A stretch of 64,000 nt of DNA from Pseudomonadota bacterium (GCA_018242445.1 JAFEBW010000030.1:35952-99951), one strand, 5' to 3'. Counted from the first letter of the stretch, positions 39,605-48,053 are shown. Notes: generated by a model not told the origin, from the sequence alone. Numbers and translations: made by a program.

Positions 39605-40717
39605 ATGCACGCCACCGTCGCCGAACTGCTCGCCCAATACGACCCTTCCCAGCCGCTGGAGGAGGCATCCACCATCCCGGCCACGTGGTACATCGACCCG
39701 CGCATCGCCGAACTGGAACGGCGCACGACGTTCGCGCGCACCTGGCAACTGGCCGCGCGCGCCGACCAGGTGCGCGAGCCGGGCCAGTACGTGACCTGCG
39801 AGATCGCCGGCGAGCCCATCCTCGTGGTGCGCGGCGAGGACGGCGTGCTGCGCGGCTTCTTCAACGTCTGCCGCCACCACGCCGCGGCGGTGATGACCGA
39901 AAGACAGGGCTGCGCGAAGAACCTGCGCTGCCCCTACCATGGCTGGACCTACACGCTGGAAGGCGCGCTCAAGGGCACGCCGAGCTTCACCTCCGAATGC
40001 CACTTCGACCGCGCCGCGCACGGGCTGGTGCCGGTGGCGATCCGCGTGTGGGAGAACTGGGTGTTCGTGCGGCTGGATCGGGATGGGCCGAGTTTCGAGG
40101 AAGGCGTCGGGTCAAATTTGCTCGACGAAATCGCTTCCTTGCAACTATCGAATCTCTCTTGGTTCGAAAGACGCCACTACCATTTCGACTGCAACTGGAA
40201 GGTGTTCGTCGACAACTACCTCGACGGCGGCTACCACGTCCCGCACCTGCACAAGGGCCTGGACAGCGTGCTCGACTTCAAGCAGTACACGATCGAAAAC
40301 GGTTCGCGGCATTGCCTGCAATCCAGCCCGGTCACGCGCGCCAAGGCGATCGAGCAGTTCGCCGCCGTGCGCGGCGGGCAGCGCGCGCTGTATTACTGGG
40401 TGCATCCGAACTTCATGATCAACTGGTACGAGGGGATGATGGACACCAACCTCGTGCTGCCGCTGGATGCCGACCACACCGAGGTGATCTTCGACTTCTG
40501 GTTCGCCGATGTCTCCGATGCCGCACGCGAGCGCAACCGCGCCAGCGTCGAGGTCGGGCAGATCATCCAGGACGAGGACATGGCGATCTGCAAGTCGGTG
40601 CAGCGCGGCCTGCATTCGCGCGCCTATTCCACCGGCCGCTTGTCGGTGCGCCGCGAGGCGGGCGAGCACCTGTTCCATCGGCTACTGCATGCGGATTTGA
40701 CATCGATTCCGGCGTGA
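39605..40717 (+). CDS. Rieske [2Fe-2S] aromatic-ring-hydroxylating-type oxygenase, alpha subunit
   Basis: 370 residues. The Rieske cluster ligands are NVCRHHAA (Cys-x-His) and CPYHGW (Cys-x2-His). The mononuclear iron site shows DNYLDGGYHVPHLH supplying two His, and a late Asp in IIQDEDMAICK. Overall resembles choline monooxygenase-like/SRPBCC oxygenases more than biphenyl dioxygenases. It needs a reductase, and none is encoded nearby. A patch near 40105-40165 is less G+C-rich than the rest. ATG 39605 is the start of family homology. Substrate unknown. Confidence 0.9.
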   Translation: MHATVAELLAQYDPSQPLEEASTIPATWYIDPRIAELERRTTFARTWQLAARADQVREPGQYVTCEIAGEPILVVRGEDGVLRGFFNVCRHHAAAVMTERQGCAKNLRCPYHGWTYTLEGALKGTPSFTSECHFDRAAHGLVPVAIRVWENWVFVRLDRDGPSFEEGVGSNLLDEIASLQLSNLSWFERRHYHFDCNWKVFVDNYLDGGYHVPHLHKGLDSVLDFKQYTIENGSRHCLQSSPVTRAKAIEQFAAVRGGQRALYYWVHPNFMINWYEGMMDTNLVLPLDADHTEVIFDFWFADVSDAARERNRASVEVGQIIQDEDMAICKSVQRGLHSRAYSTGRLSVRREAGEHLFHRLLHADLTSIPA

Positions 40718-40841
40718 TGCCGTTGATGAATCCCGGACAGGGATACGCCCAGGCGGGCTTGCCGCTGGTTTGCCATGCCCCACGGCTTGCGGTAGAACAT
40801 CACCCAACTTTCGCCATCGCCCGCATTCGGGAGTTTCGTTC

Positions 40842-42092
40842 ATGGTCAGCCAACTGCTGGTTCGCTTGAGTCCGTGGTTGCTGGTCATCGGTCTTGGCCT
40901 CGGCCTGGGGCAGTCGGCGCATGCAGCAAACAAATGCAGCAATCCCGACTGGGCACCGGTGCCGATGAAGGACTTCACGCTCAGCGACTGTTCGGACAAG
41001 GCCTTCGCCAGCGTGGACGTGGATCTGCCGGACGGATCGCGCACTTTGAAGGGGCGGGTGCTGACGTTCGATTACGAACACCGCGAAGGCGCGTCGGCGG
41101 CCTCCGCGAATGCCGTGCGCATCTACCAGATCCAGCAGGCGCAGAAGGCCGGCGCGAAGCTGTTGACCGCCAACGAGGGCTACAACGCCGTCCTGTTGAA
41201 GAAAGACGCGCAGGGCGAGGCCTGGTACCTGTACGACCACGGCAGCGGCAACGAGGACGAGACCGGCAGCTACACGCTCACCACGGTGCTGGTGGGCGGC
41301 ATGCAGCAGGAAGTCGTGGCACAGGTGCCGAAGGTGTCGATGGAAGATGCTGCTGGCAAGGCTTGCGCCAACCCGCCGTGGCTGGTCAAGCAGTTCCCCT
41401 ATTTCAAGTTGCAAGGCTGCACGCGGCGGGATTACGACGCCATCACCGTCGATCTGCCCGGCGGCAAGAAGACGCTGGTGGGCCATTTCCTCGATGTCAA
41501 CTACGAGCTGACCGATCAGGGCAAGAATCCGACCGCGCTGTATGTCCGTTCCAACTACGTCGCCGCGATCCAGAAGATCGGCGGCAAATTGGTCAGCCGG
41601 CCTGACGATGGCTACAACGCGGTGCTCACCCAGTCCACGCCGCAGGGGCAGTGGTGGTACATCTATGCGCACGGCAGCGGCAACGAGAACTCGACAGGAT
41701 CCTATTCGCTGACCACCCTGCAAGTCGGCGGGCCGCCGCCGGTGAAGTGCAAGCTCGCGGTGTACGGCGTGCAGTTCGATTTCAACAAGGCCACGCTGAA
41801 ACCCGAATCCACGCCCGTGCTGGAACAGGTGCTGGCGATCTTCAAGGCCGATCCGAACTACCGCGCCGAGATCGGCGGCCACACCGACAACATCGGTGTG
41901 GCGGCCTACAACCTGAAGCTGTCCGGCGAGCGCGCCGAAGCCGTCAAGGCATGGCTGGTGGCGCACGGCATCGCCGCGGCGCGCATCACCACGCATGGCT
42001 ACGGCGATACCGTGCCGTTGGTGCCGAACAACAGCGACGCCAACCGCGCGCAAAACCGGCGGGTGGAATTGAAGAAACCCGACTGCAAGTAA
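40842..42092 (+). CDS. OmpA-family protein with duplicated N-terminal module
   Basis: 416 residues, signal peptide ending near AHA. Two homologous modules follow. The first (about 33-165) has CSNPDW, TLSDCSDKAF, LPDGSRTLKGRV, EGYNAVL and YDHGSGNEDETGSYTL. The second (about 180-305) has CANPPW, FKLQGCTRRDY, LPGGKKTLVGHF, DGYNAVL and YAHGSGNENSTGSYSL. The C-terminal OmpA-like domain (about 315-416) contains FDFNKATLKPES and GGHTDNIG, and the GYGDTVP and NRRVEL blocks, which bind peptidoglycan. GGGAG lies upstream of the ATG. An outer-membrane or periplasmic wall anchor; no beta-barrel is obvious. Confidence 0.88.
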   Translation: MVSQLLVRLSPWLLVIGLGLGLGQSAHAANKCSNPDWAPVPMKDFTLSDCSDKAFASVDVDLPDGSRTLKGRVLTFDYEHREGASAASANAVRIYQIQQAQKAGAKLLTANEGYNAVLLKKDAQGEAWYLYDHGSGNEDETGSYTLTTVLVGGMQQEVVAQVPKVSMEDAAGKACANPPWLVKQFPYFKLQGCTRRDYDAITVDLPGGKKTLVGHFLDVNYELTDQGKNPTALYVRSNYVAAIQKIGGKLVSRPDDGYNAVLTQSTPQGQWWYIYAHGSGNENSTGSYSLTTLQVGGPPPVKCKLAVYGVQFDFNKATLKPESTPVLEQVLAIFKADPNYRAEIGGHTDNIGVAAYNLKLSGERAEAVKAWLVAHGIAAARITTHGYGDTVPLVPNNSDANRAQNRRVELKKPDCK

Positions 42093-42102
42093 AGCGAGGC
42101 GG

Positions 42103-43659
42103 TCAGACCTTCAACACCGCCTTCGCCGCATTCCGCCCACTCGCCCCGCTGATCCCGCCGCCGCCGTGCACGCCGCTGCCGCACAGCCACAAACCGTCGA
42201 TCGGCGTGCGGTGGTTCGACCAGCCCGGGATCGGGCGCATGAAGAACATCTGGTCGAGCTGGAGCTGGCCGTGGTGGAGGTCGCCCTCGGTCAGGGACCA
42301 TGTGGCCTCGAGATCGGTGGGCAGGATCGAGGCGGTCTCGCGGATCGATGATGTCAATGCCGGGAAATGCACCGCCAAGGTGGCGATGGCCAGTCGTTCG
42401 AGGTGGCCGCGCTGGTCTTCCCACGGCGCGCCGCGCAGCGCGCAGGGCGCGGACTGGAAGTGGATCGACACCACGTTGCGGCCGTGTTCCAGGGATGACG
42501 TCGTGACTTCGAGATAAGGCGCTTCCGATATCTGGCCGTACTTCGAGGCATCGAAGGCGCGTTCGAGGTATTTCAGCGTCGGCGCGTGTACGAGCGTGCC
42601 TGTGGGAATGTCGTGGCTGCCGTCGGTGAGCAGGTGAATTTTCGCGACGCTGCCGCGCATGCGGATCGACTGCGTGGCCCAGACGAACTCGGGCGGCAGT
42701 TCCACCGCGCCGACGAGGCCGAGCAGGGTGCGCTTGGGATCGGCACCCGACAGCACCAGCTTCGCCGCGATCTCCTCGCCGCCGGTGAGCCGCACACCGG
42801 TGGCTTGTTGATGCGTGACGAGGATCTTCGCAACCTCCGCGCCGGTGCGCACTTCGCCGCCGCGCGACTTCAGCGCCGCGACCAGCGCATCGGCGATGCG
42901 CGCGCTGCCGCCGGCGATGGCCGGATGGGCGAGGCCGCCGCGGTTGAGCCAGTTGTGGATCAGGGTGTAGCCGCCACCGGCGGACATCGAGCCGAGCGTG
43001 TGGCCGTGGATGCCGACGGCGGCGATCGCCGCGCGCAGCGGTTCGGATTCGAACCACTCCTCGGTGAACTCCACCAGCGACATCGACAGCGCGCGGATGA
43101 GGCCGAACATGTCGCGGCCGCCGAGCCGGCGCAGCGTCCAGCCGAGCCTGGCCAGCGGCAAGCCTTGCTTGCGCAGGTTCACGTTCGGCAGGCGCGGCAT
43201 CGGCGTGCGGTAGGCGGCGTCGAGGAAGCCGGCGGCCTTGTCCATGAAGGCGACGAAGGCGGGCCAGCGCTCGGCGTCCTTCGCCGACAGCGCGCGGATC
43301 GATGCCAGCGTGGCCGCATTCTTGCCGTCGGCGACGAGGTGCAGGCGGCCGCCGCTGGGCAGCAGGGCGATGCAAGGCGATTTCGATGATGGCTTGACGT
43401 CGAGGCCGAACTTCATCAGCCCGAGGTCGGCGACGATGTCCGGGCGCAGCATGCCGCCGGGATGCAGGGGATCGACCGTGAAGCCCTCGCCAGCGCCTGC
43501 AGCGGCGGCCGGGAAGGACGCGCGTGCGAGCTGGCCGCCGGCGACGTCGCGGCGTTCGAGCACCAGCACCTTCTTCCCCGCCTTCGCAAGGTAGTTCGCG
43601 GCGACCAGGCCGTTGTGGCCGGTGCCGATGAGTATGGCGTCATAGGTGTTTGTGCTCAT
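42103..43659 (-). CDS. FAD-dependent oxidoreductase, phytoene dehydrogenase/retinol isomerase-like (copy 1)
   Basis: 518 residues from ATG 43659. The N-terminal dinucleotide-binding motif is GTGHNGLVAANYLAKAGKKV with VLERR at the end of the second strand. The C-terminus carries the FAD-contact block LWLCGSGVHGGGGISG. Between them are CrtI-family features such as AGGGYTLIHNWLNRGG. Relatives include carotenoid desaturases, CrtISO and mammalian PYROXD2, so this need not be carotenoid biosynthesis; no crtB or crtE is in the window. Convergent with the OmpA gene. It is a distant paralogue of 43832-45415. Confidence 0.88.
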   Translation of the reverse strand: MSTNTYDAILIGTGHNGLVAANYLAKAGKKVLVLERRDVAGGQLARASFPAAAAGAGEGFTVDPLHPGGMLRPDIVADLGLMKFGLDVKPSSKSPCIALLPSGGRLHLVADGKNAATLASIRALSAKDAERWPAFVAFMDKAAGFLDAAYRTPMPRLPNVNLRKQGLPLARLGWTLRRLGGRDMFGLIRALSMSLVEFTEEWFESEPLRAAIAAVGIHGHTLGSMSAGGGYTLIHNWLNRGGLAHPAIAGGSARIADALVAALKSRGGEVRTGAEVAKILVTHQQATGVRLTGGEEIAAKLVLSGADPKRTLLGLVGAVELPPEFVWATQSIRMRGSVAKIHLLTDGSHDIPTGTLVHAPTLKYLERAFDASKYGQISEAPYLEVTTSSLEHGRNVVSIHFQSAPCALRGAPWEDQRGHLERLAIATLAVHFPALTSSIRETASILPTDLEATWSLTEGDLHHGQLQLDQMFFMRPIPGWSNHRTPIDGLWLCGSGVHGGGGISGASGRNAAKAVLKV

Positions 43660-43684
43660 GCGCAATGCCTTGCTTGTTGCTGTT

Positions 43685-43803
43685 GCTCGTCATCCCCGCG
43701 CAGGCGGGGATCCAGCGACTTCGTGCACTGCTGACTTGAAACGAAATCCCGATCCACATGCCGGCAAAGGCACTGGATTCCCGCTTGCACGGGAATGACG
43801 AGC
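43685..43803. repeat. REPIN-like element (two REP arms in inverted orientation)
   Basis: A 31-base REP arm at 43685-43715 (GCTCGTCATCCCCGCGCAGG...) is matched by an inverted arm at 43773-43803 with about four mismatches; 57 bases lie between. The arms are the same family as the REPs at 30569-30717. Non-autonomous, presumably mobilised by a RAYT-type transposase elsewhere in the genome. It occupies the gap between the two flavoprotein genes. Confidence 0.85.
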
Positions 43804-43831
43804 GAAAAGCGAATTGCGATTCGAGGGTGCA

Positions 43832-45415
43832 TCACTTCCAGTCCTTCAGCGCTTCCTGCGCCGCCAGTTTGCCCGCCGCGCCCATCACGCCGCCGCCCGG
43901 GTGCGCGCCCGCGGCACCGAAGTAGTAACCCGGCAGGGGCGTGCGGAAATCGGCCCACTGCGGCGCGGGGCGCAGGAAGAACAATTGGTGCAGCAGCAGT
44001 TCGCCGTGGAAGATGTTGCCGCCGGTGATGCCGGCGATGCGCTCGATGTCCTTGGGCGTGATCACCTGCTTGCCGACGATGCACTGGCGGATGTTCGGCG
44101 CGTACTTCTCGATGGTGGAGATCACGGTCTCGCCGAAGGCTTCCTTCTTCGCATCGTCCCAGCCGCCTTCGATGTCGTAGGGCGCGTACTGCACGAAGCA
44201 GGACATCACATGATGGCCGGGCGGGGCCATGTCGCGGTCGATCATCGAGGGGATGATCATGTCGATGTAGGGGTTGGTCGAGAACGCGCCGTACTTGGCT
44301 TCGTCGTAAGCGCGCTCGATGTAGTCCATGCTCGGGCTGATCGAGATCGCGCCGCGATGCAGCGGGCCTTCGCCGGGCAGACAGGTGAAGTCGGGCAGGG
44401 CGTTCAGGGCGATGTTGACCTTGCCCGAGGAGCCGCGCACGCGGAAGTTGCGGATCGCGGCGACGAACTCGTCGGGGAAGTGCTTGGGCTCCACGAATTG
44501 CAGGAAGCTGCGCTTGGGGTCGGCGCAGGCCATCACCACCTTGGCCTGCAATTCGTCGCCGTTCTCCAGCGCCACACCGCTTGCGCGGCCGTTCTTGACG
44601 ATGACCTGCTTGACCGGAGCATTGGTGCGGATCTCCACGCCCAGCGCCGCCGCCGAGCGTGCGATCGCAGCGCTGACGCCGCCGGTGCCGTTCTTGGCGA
44701 AACCCCAGGCGCGGAAGGCGCCGTCGATCTCGCCCATGTAGTGGTGCAGCAGCACGTAGGCCGTGCCGGGCGAGCGCGGGCCGAGGAAGGTGCCGATGAT
44801 GCCGCTGGCGGACTTGGTGCCCTTGAGCGGATCGAACTCGAACCACTCGTCGAGCAGGTCGGCCGAGGATTGCGTCACCAGTTTGGCGATGCGGTACAGC
44901 TCTTTCTCGGACAGCGATTTCGCGTACTGGCCGAGCTTGAGCAGGCCCAGCAGGTCGCGCGGGCTCATCGACGACGGATCCGGCGGCACCAGGCCGATGA
45001 TCGGTTTGATCGCCTTGGCCGCGCGCGCCATCACCCGGCCGTATTCGTCCGAGGCTTCGGCGTCCTTCGGTGAATGGCGATAGATTTCCTGCCGGGTGAG
45101 GTCGTGGTCGTCCCACGCGGCGAGGTAGTCGCCGTTGTCCATCGGCGTGACCGTGCTCGGCAGCGGCAGGATTTTCAGGCCGTGACGTGGCAGTTCGAGG
45201 TCGCGGATAATCTCCGGGCGCAGCAGGCTGACGACGTAGGAAAACTCGGTGAAACGGTAGCCCGGGAAGATTTCCTCGGTCATCGCCGCGCCGCCGACGA
45301 TTTCGCGGCGTTCGAGGATGCACACCTTCTTGCCGGCGCGGGCGAGGTAGGCTGCGGCGATCAGGCCGTTGTGGCCGGCGCCGATCACGATGGCGTCGTA
45401 GCGGTTGGCGGTCAT
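43832..45415 (-). CDS. FAD-dependent oxidoreductase, phytoene dehydrogenase-like (copy 2)
   Basis: 527 residues beginning MTANRYDAIVIGAGHNGLIA, with the dinucleotide motif GAGHNGLIAAAYLARAGKK, ILERREIVGGAA, and the C-terminal FGAAGAHPGGGVMGAAGK. Close in length and layout to the neighbouring paralogue. Internal features include YVLLHHYMGEIDGAF and SGKVNIALNALPDF. Possibly co-transcribed with copy 1, separated only by the REPIN element. The two may act as a heteromer or in sequence; substrate unknown. Confidence 0.88.
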   Translation of the reverse strand: MTANRYDAIVIGAGHNGLIAAAYLARAGKKVCILERREIVGGAAMTEEIFPGYRFTEFSYVVSLLRPEIIRDLELPRHGLKILPLPSTVTPMDNGDYLAAWDDHDLTRQEIYRHSPKDAEASDEYGRVMARAAKAIKPIIGLVPPDPSSMSPRDLLGLLKLGQYAKSLSEKELYRIAKLVTQSSADLLDEWFEFDPLKGTKSASGIIGTFLGPRSPGTAYVLLHHYMGEIDGAFRAWGFAKNGTGGVSAAIARSAAALGVEIRTNAPVKQVIVKNGRASGVALENGDELQAKVVMACADPKRSFLQFVEPKHFPDEFVAAIRNFRVRGSSGKVNIALNALPDFTCLPGEGPLHRGAISISPSMDYIERAYDEAKYGAFSTNPYIDMIIPSMIDRDMAPPGHHVMSCFVQYAPYDIEGGWDDAKKEAFGETVISTIEKYAPNIRQCIVGKQVITPKDIERIAGITGGNIFHGELLLHQLFFLRPAPQWADFRTPLPGYYFGAAGAHPGGGVMGAAGKLAAQEALKDWK

Positions 45416-45605
45416 GCGGCTCCCGTCGTTCAGGCGGCAGCCGCCTTGTGCGTGCTGCCGTGCGGCATGATATCCTTGCCAGCTTGGCTGCGGTGGCTGG
45501 GTTGGCAGCCGGATGCGAATATCGTGGCTGGTTTTTCCGGTGGCAAAATCATCGCGGCCCGTGTCGTCGGTGGTTGGTTCGGGAAGGGCAGACGACGATC
45601 CGGTG

Positions 45606-45682
45606 CGGGGTATAGCGCAGTCTGGTAGCGCGCCTGCTTTGGGAGCAGGATGTCGGGGGTTCGAATCCCTCTACCCCGACCA
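45606..45682 (+). tRNA. tRNA-Pro (anticodon TGG)
   Basis: 77-nt cloverleaf with CCA. Acceptor CGGGGTA/TACCCCG, anticodon stem CCTGC/GCAGG and loop TTTGGGA with TGG at 45640-45642. The preceding 190 bases after the flavoprotein gene contain no other feature I can name. Confidence 0.97.
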
Positions 45683-45760
45683 CTTCGCATGGCTGGTTGG
45701 CTTGGGTGTGCGCATGGTATCGCGGTATCCAGGAAGGACTCGGCAGCGTTGCCCCTCATC

Positions 45761-45796
45761 CGGCGCTTCGCGCCGCCTTCTCCCGGAGGCAGAAGG
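45761..45796. repeat. Double-hairpin intergenic repeat
   Basis: CGGCGC-TTC-GCGCCG (45761-45775) followed by CCTTCT/AGAAGG around CCCGGAGGC (45776-45796). Same layout as 13135-13167, between tRNA-Pro and tRNA-Arg. Confidence 0.65.
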
Positions 45797-45840
45797 GACA
45801 GCAAAGCCAGGCGGCGCGGTTGGTGCACAATTCTGCTTGA

Positions 45841-45916
45841 GCGCCCGTAGCTCAACGGATAGAGCACCGGCCTTCTAAGCCGGTGGTTGCTGGTTCGATT
45901 CCAGCCGGGCGCGCCA
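45841..45916 (+). tRNA. tRNA-Arg (anticodon TCT)
   Basis: 76-nt cloverleaf with CCA. Acceptor GCGCCCG/CGGGCGC, anticodon stem CCGGC/GCCGG and loop CTTCTAA. Decodes AGA. Confidence 0.97.
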
Positions 45917-45918
45917 GG

Positions 45919-46052
45919 TTCAGAGGACTGAGGACGGAAGACAGAGGATAGAAAGGTAAGCAGTAAGCAGAATGATTCGAGAGGCCTGTGGACAGTTCAC
46001 TGTCGATAGAACGCCGTTCTGTCTTCAGTCCTCTGTCCTCTGTCCTCTGAAT
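45919..46052. repeat. Imperfect inverted repeat with tandem GTCCTCT units, between tRNA-Arg and the tRNA-His fragment
   Basis: The left arm 45919-45948 (TTCAGAGGACTGAGGACGG...) is roughly complementary to the right arm 46023-46052, which itself holds three tandem GTCCTCT units. The left arm starts two bases after the CCA of tRNA-Arg(TCT) and the right arm ends where the tRNA-His fragment begins. No protein is encoded inside. Confidence 0.65.
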
Positions 46053-46073
46053 GGTGGATGTAGCTCAGTTGGT
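46052..46073 (+). pseudogene. 5' fragment of tRNA-His
   Basis: 22 bases identical to 46187-46208 (acceptor strand and D-arm of the intact tRNA-His, ending in the D-loop GGT). The sequence then continues as TCGAATCC, which looks like a T-loop, and no anticodon arm follows. It cannot form a tRNA. Confidence 0.75.
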
Positions 46074-46124
46074 CGAATCCGTAGCGCTTGCGAGCGTCCG
46101 GTGGACGCTCGCGCGGAGGATTCG
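46074..46124. repeat. Nested palindrome joined to the tRNA-His fragment
   Basis: Outer stem CGAATCC (46074-46080)/GGATTCG (46118-46124). The inner perfect 10-bp stem is GCGAGCGTCC (46090-46099)/GGACGCTCGC (46103-46112), with loop GGT. Confidence 0.7.
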
Positions 46125-46188
46125 GGGGAGGCATGGATGCCGACCGGAGAATGCTCCATGGATGGATCGGAGCGAAAAATGATCAGTG

Positions 46189-46256
<68 letters not shown>

Positions 46257-46265
<9 letters not shown>

Positions 46266-46285
46266 GTCGTCGGATGCGGCATAAT
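46257..46285 (+). promoter_or_regulatory. Possible promoter of tRNA-Lys
   Basis: A good -10 CATAAT at 46280-46285 with a 17-base spacer to a weak TTCCAC that falls in the tRNA-His 3' end. It is followed by a G/C-rich discriminator and a small hairpin CCGCTG/CAGCGG (46293-46308). Confidence 0.4.
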
Positions 46286-46320
46286 GTCGCGTCCGCTGCC
46301 CGCAGCGGCGGGAAGAGCTT

Positions 46321-46396
46321 GGGCCGTTAGCTCAGTTGGTAGAGCAGTTGACTCTTAATCAATAGGTCGTAGGTTCGAATCCTACACGGCCCACCA
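46321..46396 (+). tRNA. tRNA-Lys (anticodon CTT)
   Basis: 76-nt cloverleaf with CCA. Acceptor GGGCCGT/ACGGCCC, anticodon stem GTTGA/TCAAT and loop CTCTTAA. Decodes AAG. Confidence 0.97.
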
Positions 46397-46434
46397 ACTC
46401 TTCCCCCCGCGTCTGGCAGCCGTGCGCGGCAATC

Positions 46435-46519
46435 GCGAAAGTGGCGAAACTGGTAGACGCGCTGGATTTAGGTTCCAGTGGGGCAACCCGTGAGAGTTCG
46501 AGTCTCTCCTTTCGCACCA
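46435..46519 (+). tRNA. tRNA-Leu (anticodon TAG)
   Basis: 85-nt class II tRNA with a long variable arm (GTGGGGCAACCCGT). Acceptor GCGAAAG/CTTTCGC, anticodon stem CTGGA/TCCAG and loop TTTAGGT. Ends 73 bases before trigger factor, the usual neighbour in this group. Confidence 0.96.
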
Positions 46520-46592
46520 GCGGTTGCCGGCAAGCACGCACACCTTTCGGCCATGCGTGCGCACCCTGTGGCGCGCGCCAACAGGAGTTCCC

Positions 46593-47894
46593 ATGCAAGT
46601 TTCGGTTGAGAATCTCGGCACCCTCGAGCGGCGCGTCACGGTCAGCATGCCGGTCGAGCGCTTCAACGCCATCGCCGGTTCGCGCCTCGGCGAGATCGCA
46701 CGCACGGTGCGCCTCAAGGGCTTCCGTCCAGGCAAGATCCCGCACAAGATCATCGAGCAGCGCTACGGCGCGCAGGTGCGCAACGAGGTGTTCGGCGACC
46801 TCGTGCGCGAGAGCTTCGACGAAGCCGTGCGCAAGGAAAACCTGCGCCCGGCCGGCAGCCCGCAGATCGAGCCGACCCCGGCCGCCGAAGGTGAGCTGGG
46901 TTACGTGGCGACCTTCGAGGTGGTGCCGGAATTCGGCGCGATCGACCTGACCGATCTTGCCATCATGCGGGTCACCGCCGACGTGCTCGATGCCGACATC
47001 GACAACATGATCGAGACCCTGCGCACCCAGCGGCGCGTGTGGAGTCCGGTGGAGCGCCCGGCGCAGGCCGGCGATCTGGTGACGGTGGAGACCGTCTCCA
47101 CGGCCGATGGCGTGCGCCGCCCCGTCGAGGGCACCGAGCGCGTGGCCACCGTGGTGGGCTCGGGCATGCTCGCCAACGAGGTGGAGATACGTCTGCTCGA
47201 CCAGTCCACGGGCGGCCAGTTCACCGTGCAAGTCGCCCATCCCGTCGATGCCAGCGACCCGGAACTGGCCGGCAAGACGGCGGCGGTCGAGGTCACGGTG
47301 GTGCGCGTGGCCGAGCCGCATATGCCGGAGCTGGATGTGGAGTTCATCCGCACCTTCGGCGTGCGCAGCGGGCAGATCGAGGAGTTCCGCAAGGAAGTGC
47401 GCGCCAACCTCGAGCGCGAGCTCAAGGGCGCGCTGATGGCGCGTCTGCGCGAGGAGGTGCTGGACAAACTGTTGGCCCGTTTCGAAGGCGTGGAACTGCC
47501 GGCGCGCCTGATCGAAGCCGAGGCCAGAGCGCAAGCGCGGGCTGCCGAGCAACAGGCCCGTGAAGCCGGCCAGGCCGATGCCAGCATTCCGTTCGAGGGC
47601 TTCCTGCCGGCTGCGCGCATGCGCGTGGCCACCGTGTTGCTCATCAACGAAGTGGCGCGGCAGAACAACCTGCGGCTGGATCCGCAGCGCGTCAACGAAA
47701 TGATGCGCCTGATCGCCTCGACCTACGAAGACCCCAAGCAGGTGCTCGACCTGTACCGCAACAACCCGCGCATGCTGCAGGATTTGCAGAGCCGGGTGAT
47801 GGAGGAACAGGTGATCGACTGGATCGCCGCGCAGGCGCAGGCGACCGAGCACCACATGACCTTTGCCGACGCGATGCAGCAGCGGCGGGTTTGA
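46593..47894 (+). CDS. tig: Trigger factor, ribosome-associated chaperone and peptidyl-prolyl isomerase
   Basis: 433 residues. The N-terminal ribosome-binding domain contains the tip signature GFRPGKIPHKII. The middle FKBP-type domain (about 155-240) lacks the usual extra loop, and a helical C-terminal chaperone domain follows. AGGAG precedes ATG 46593. The middle domain diverges from E. coli (SVETVSTADGVRRPVEG region), but length and ends fit. First gene of the conserved tig-clpP-clpX-lon-hupB series. Confidence 0.95.
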   Translation: MQVSVENLGTLERRVTVSMPVERFNAIAGSRLGEIARTVRLKGFRPGKIPHKIIEQRYGAQVRNEVFGDLVRESFDEAVRKENLRPAGSPQIEPTPAAEGELGYVATFEVVPEFGAIDLTDLAIMRVTADVLDADIDNMIETLRTQRRVWSPVERPAQAGDLVTVETVSTADGVRRPVEGTERVATVVGSGMLANEVEIRLLDQSTGGQFTVQVAHPVDASDPELAGKTAAVEVTVVRVAEPHMPELDVEFIRTFGVRSGQIEEFRKEVRANLERELKGALMARLREEVLDKLLARFEGVELPARLIEAEARAQARAAEQQAREAGQADASIPFEGFLPAARMRVATVLLINEVARQNNLRLDPQRVNEMMRLIASTYEDPKQVLDLYRNNPRMLQDLQSRVMEEQVIDWIAAQAQATEHHMTFADAMQQRRV

Positions 47895-48027
47895 TCGCGC
47901 TGCCAGCCCGACGACATGGTTGGGTCGGAGTTGAAAGCGGGGCGATCGGTTCCCATTTCAGGGCGTGTCCAGCTTGCAAGCGTGGTGCCCGGCACCACCT
48001 CTGAGGAAGAAAGCGCCGGCACTTGCA

Positions 48028-48053
48028 CCCCCTCCCCTGCCTGCGGGGGAGGG
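48028..48053. repeat. G/C-rich palindromic repeat in the tig-clpP gap
   Basis: CCCTCCCC paired with GGGGGAGGG (one bulged G) with loop TGCCTGC, followed by further G runs. Possible terminator or spacer element; the rest of the 293-base gap (47895-48187) shows no gene. Confidence 0.55.

Noticed and set aside
42103..45415. Carotenoid biosynthesis cluster
   Set aside because: Only the CrtI-like fold is seen; no phytoene synthase, GGPP synthase or cyclase is in the window.
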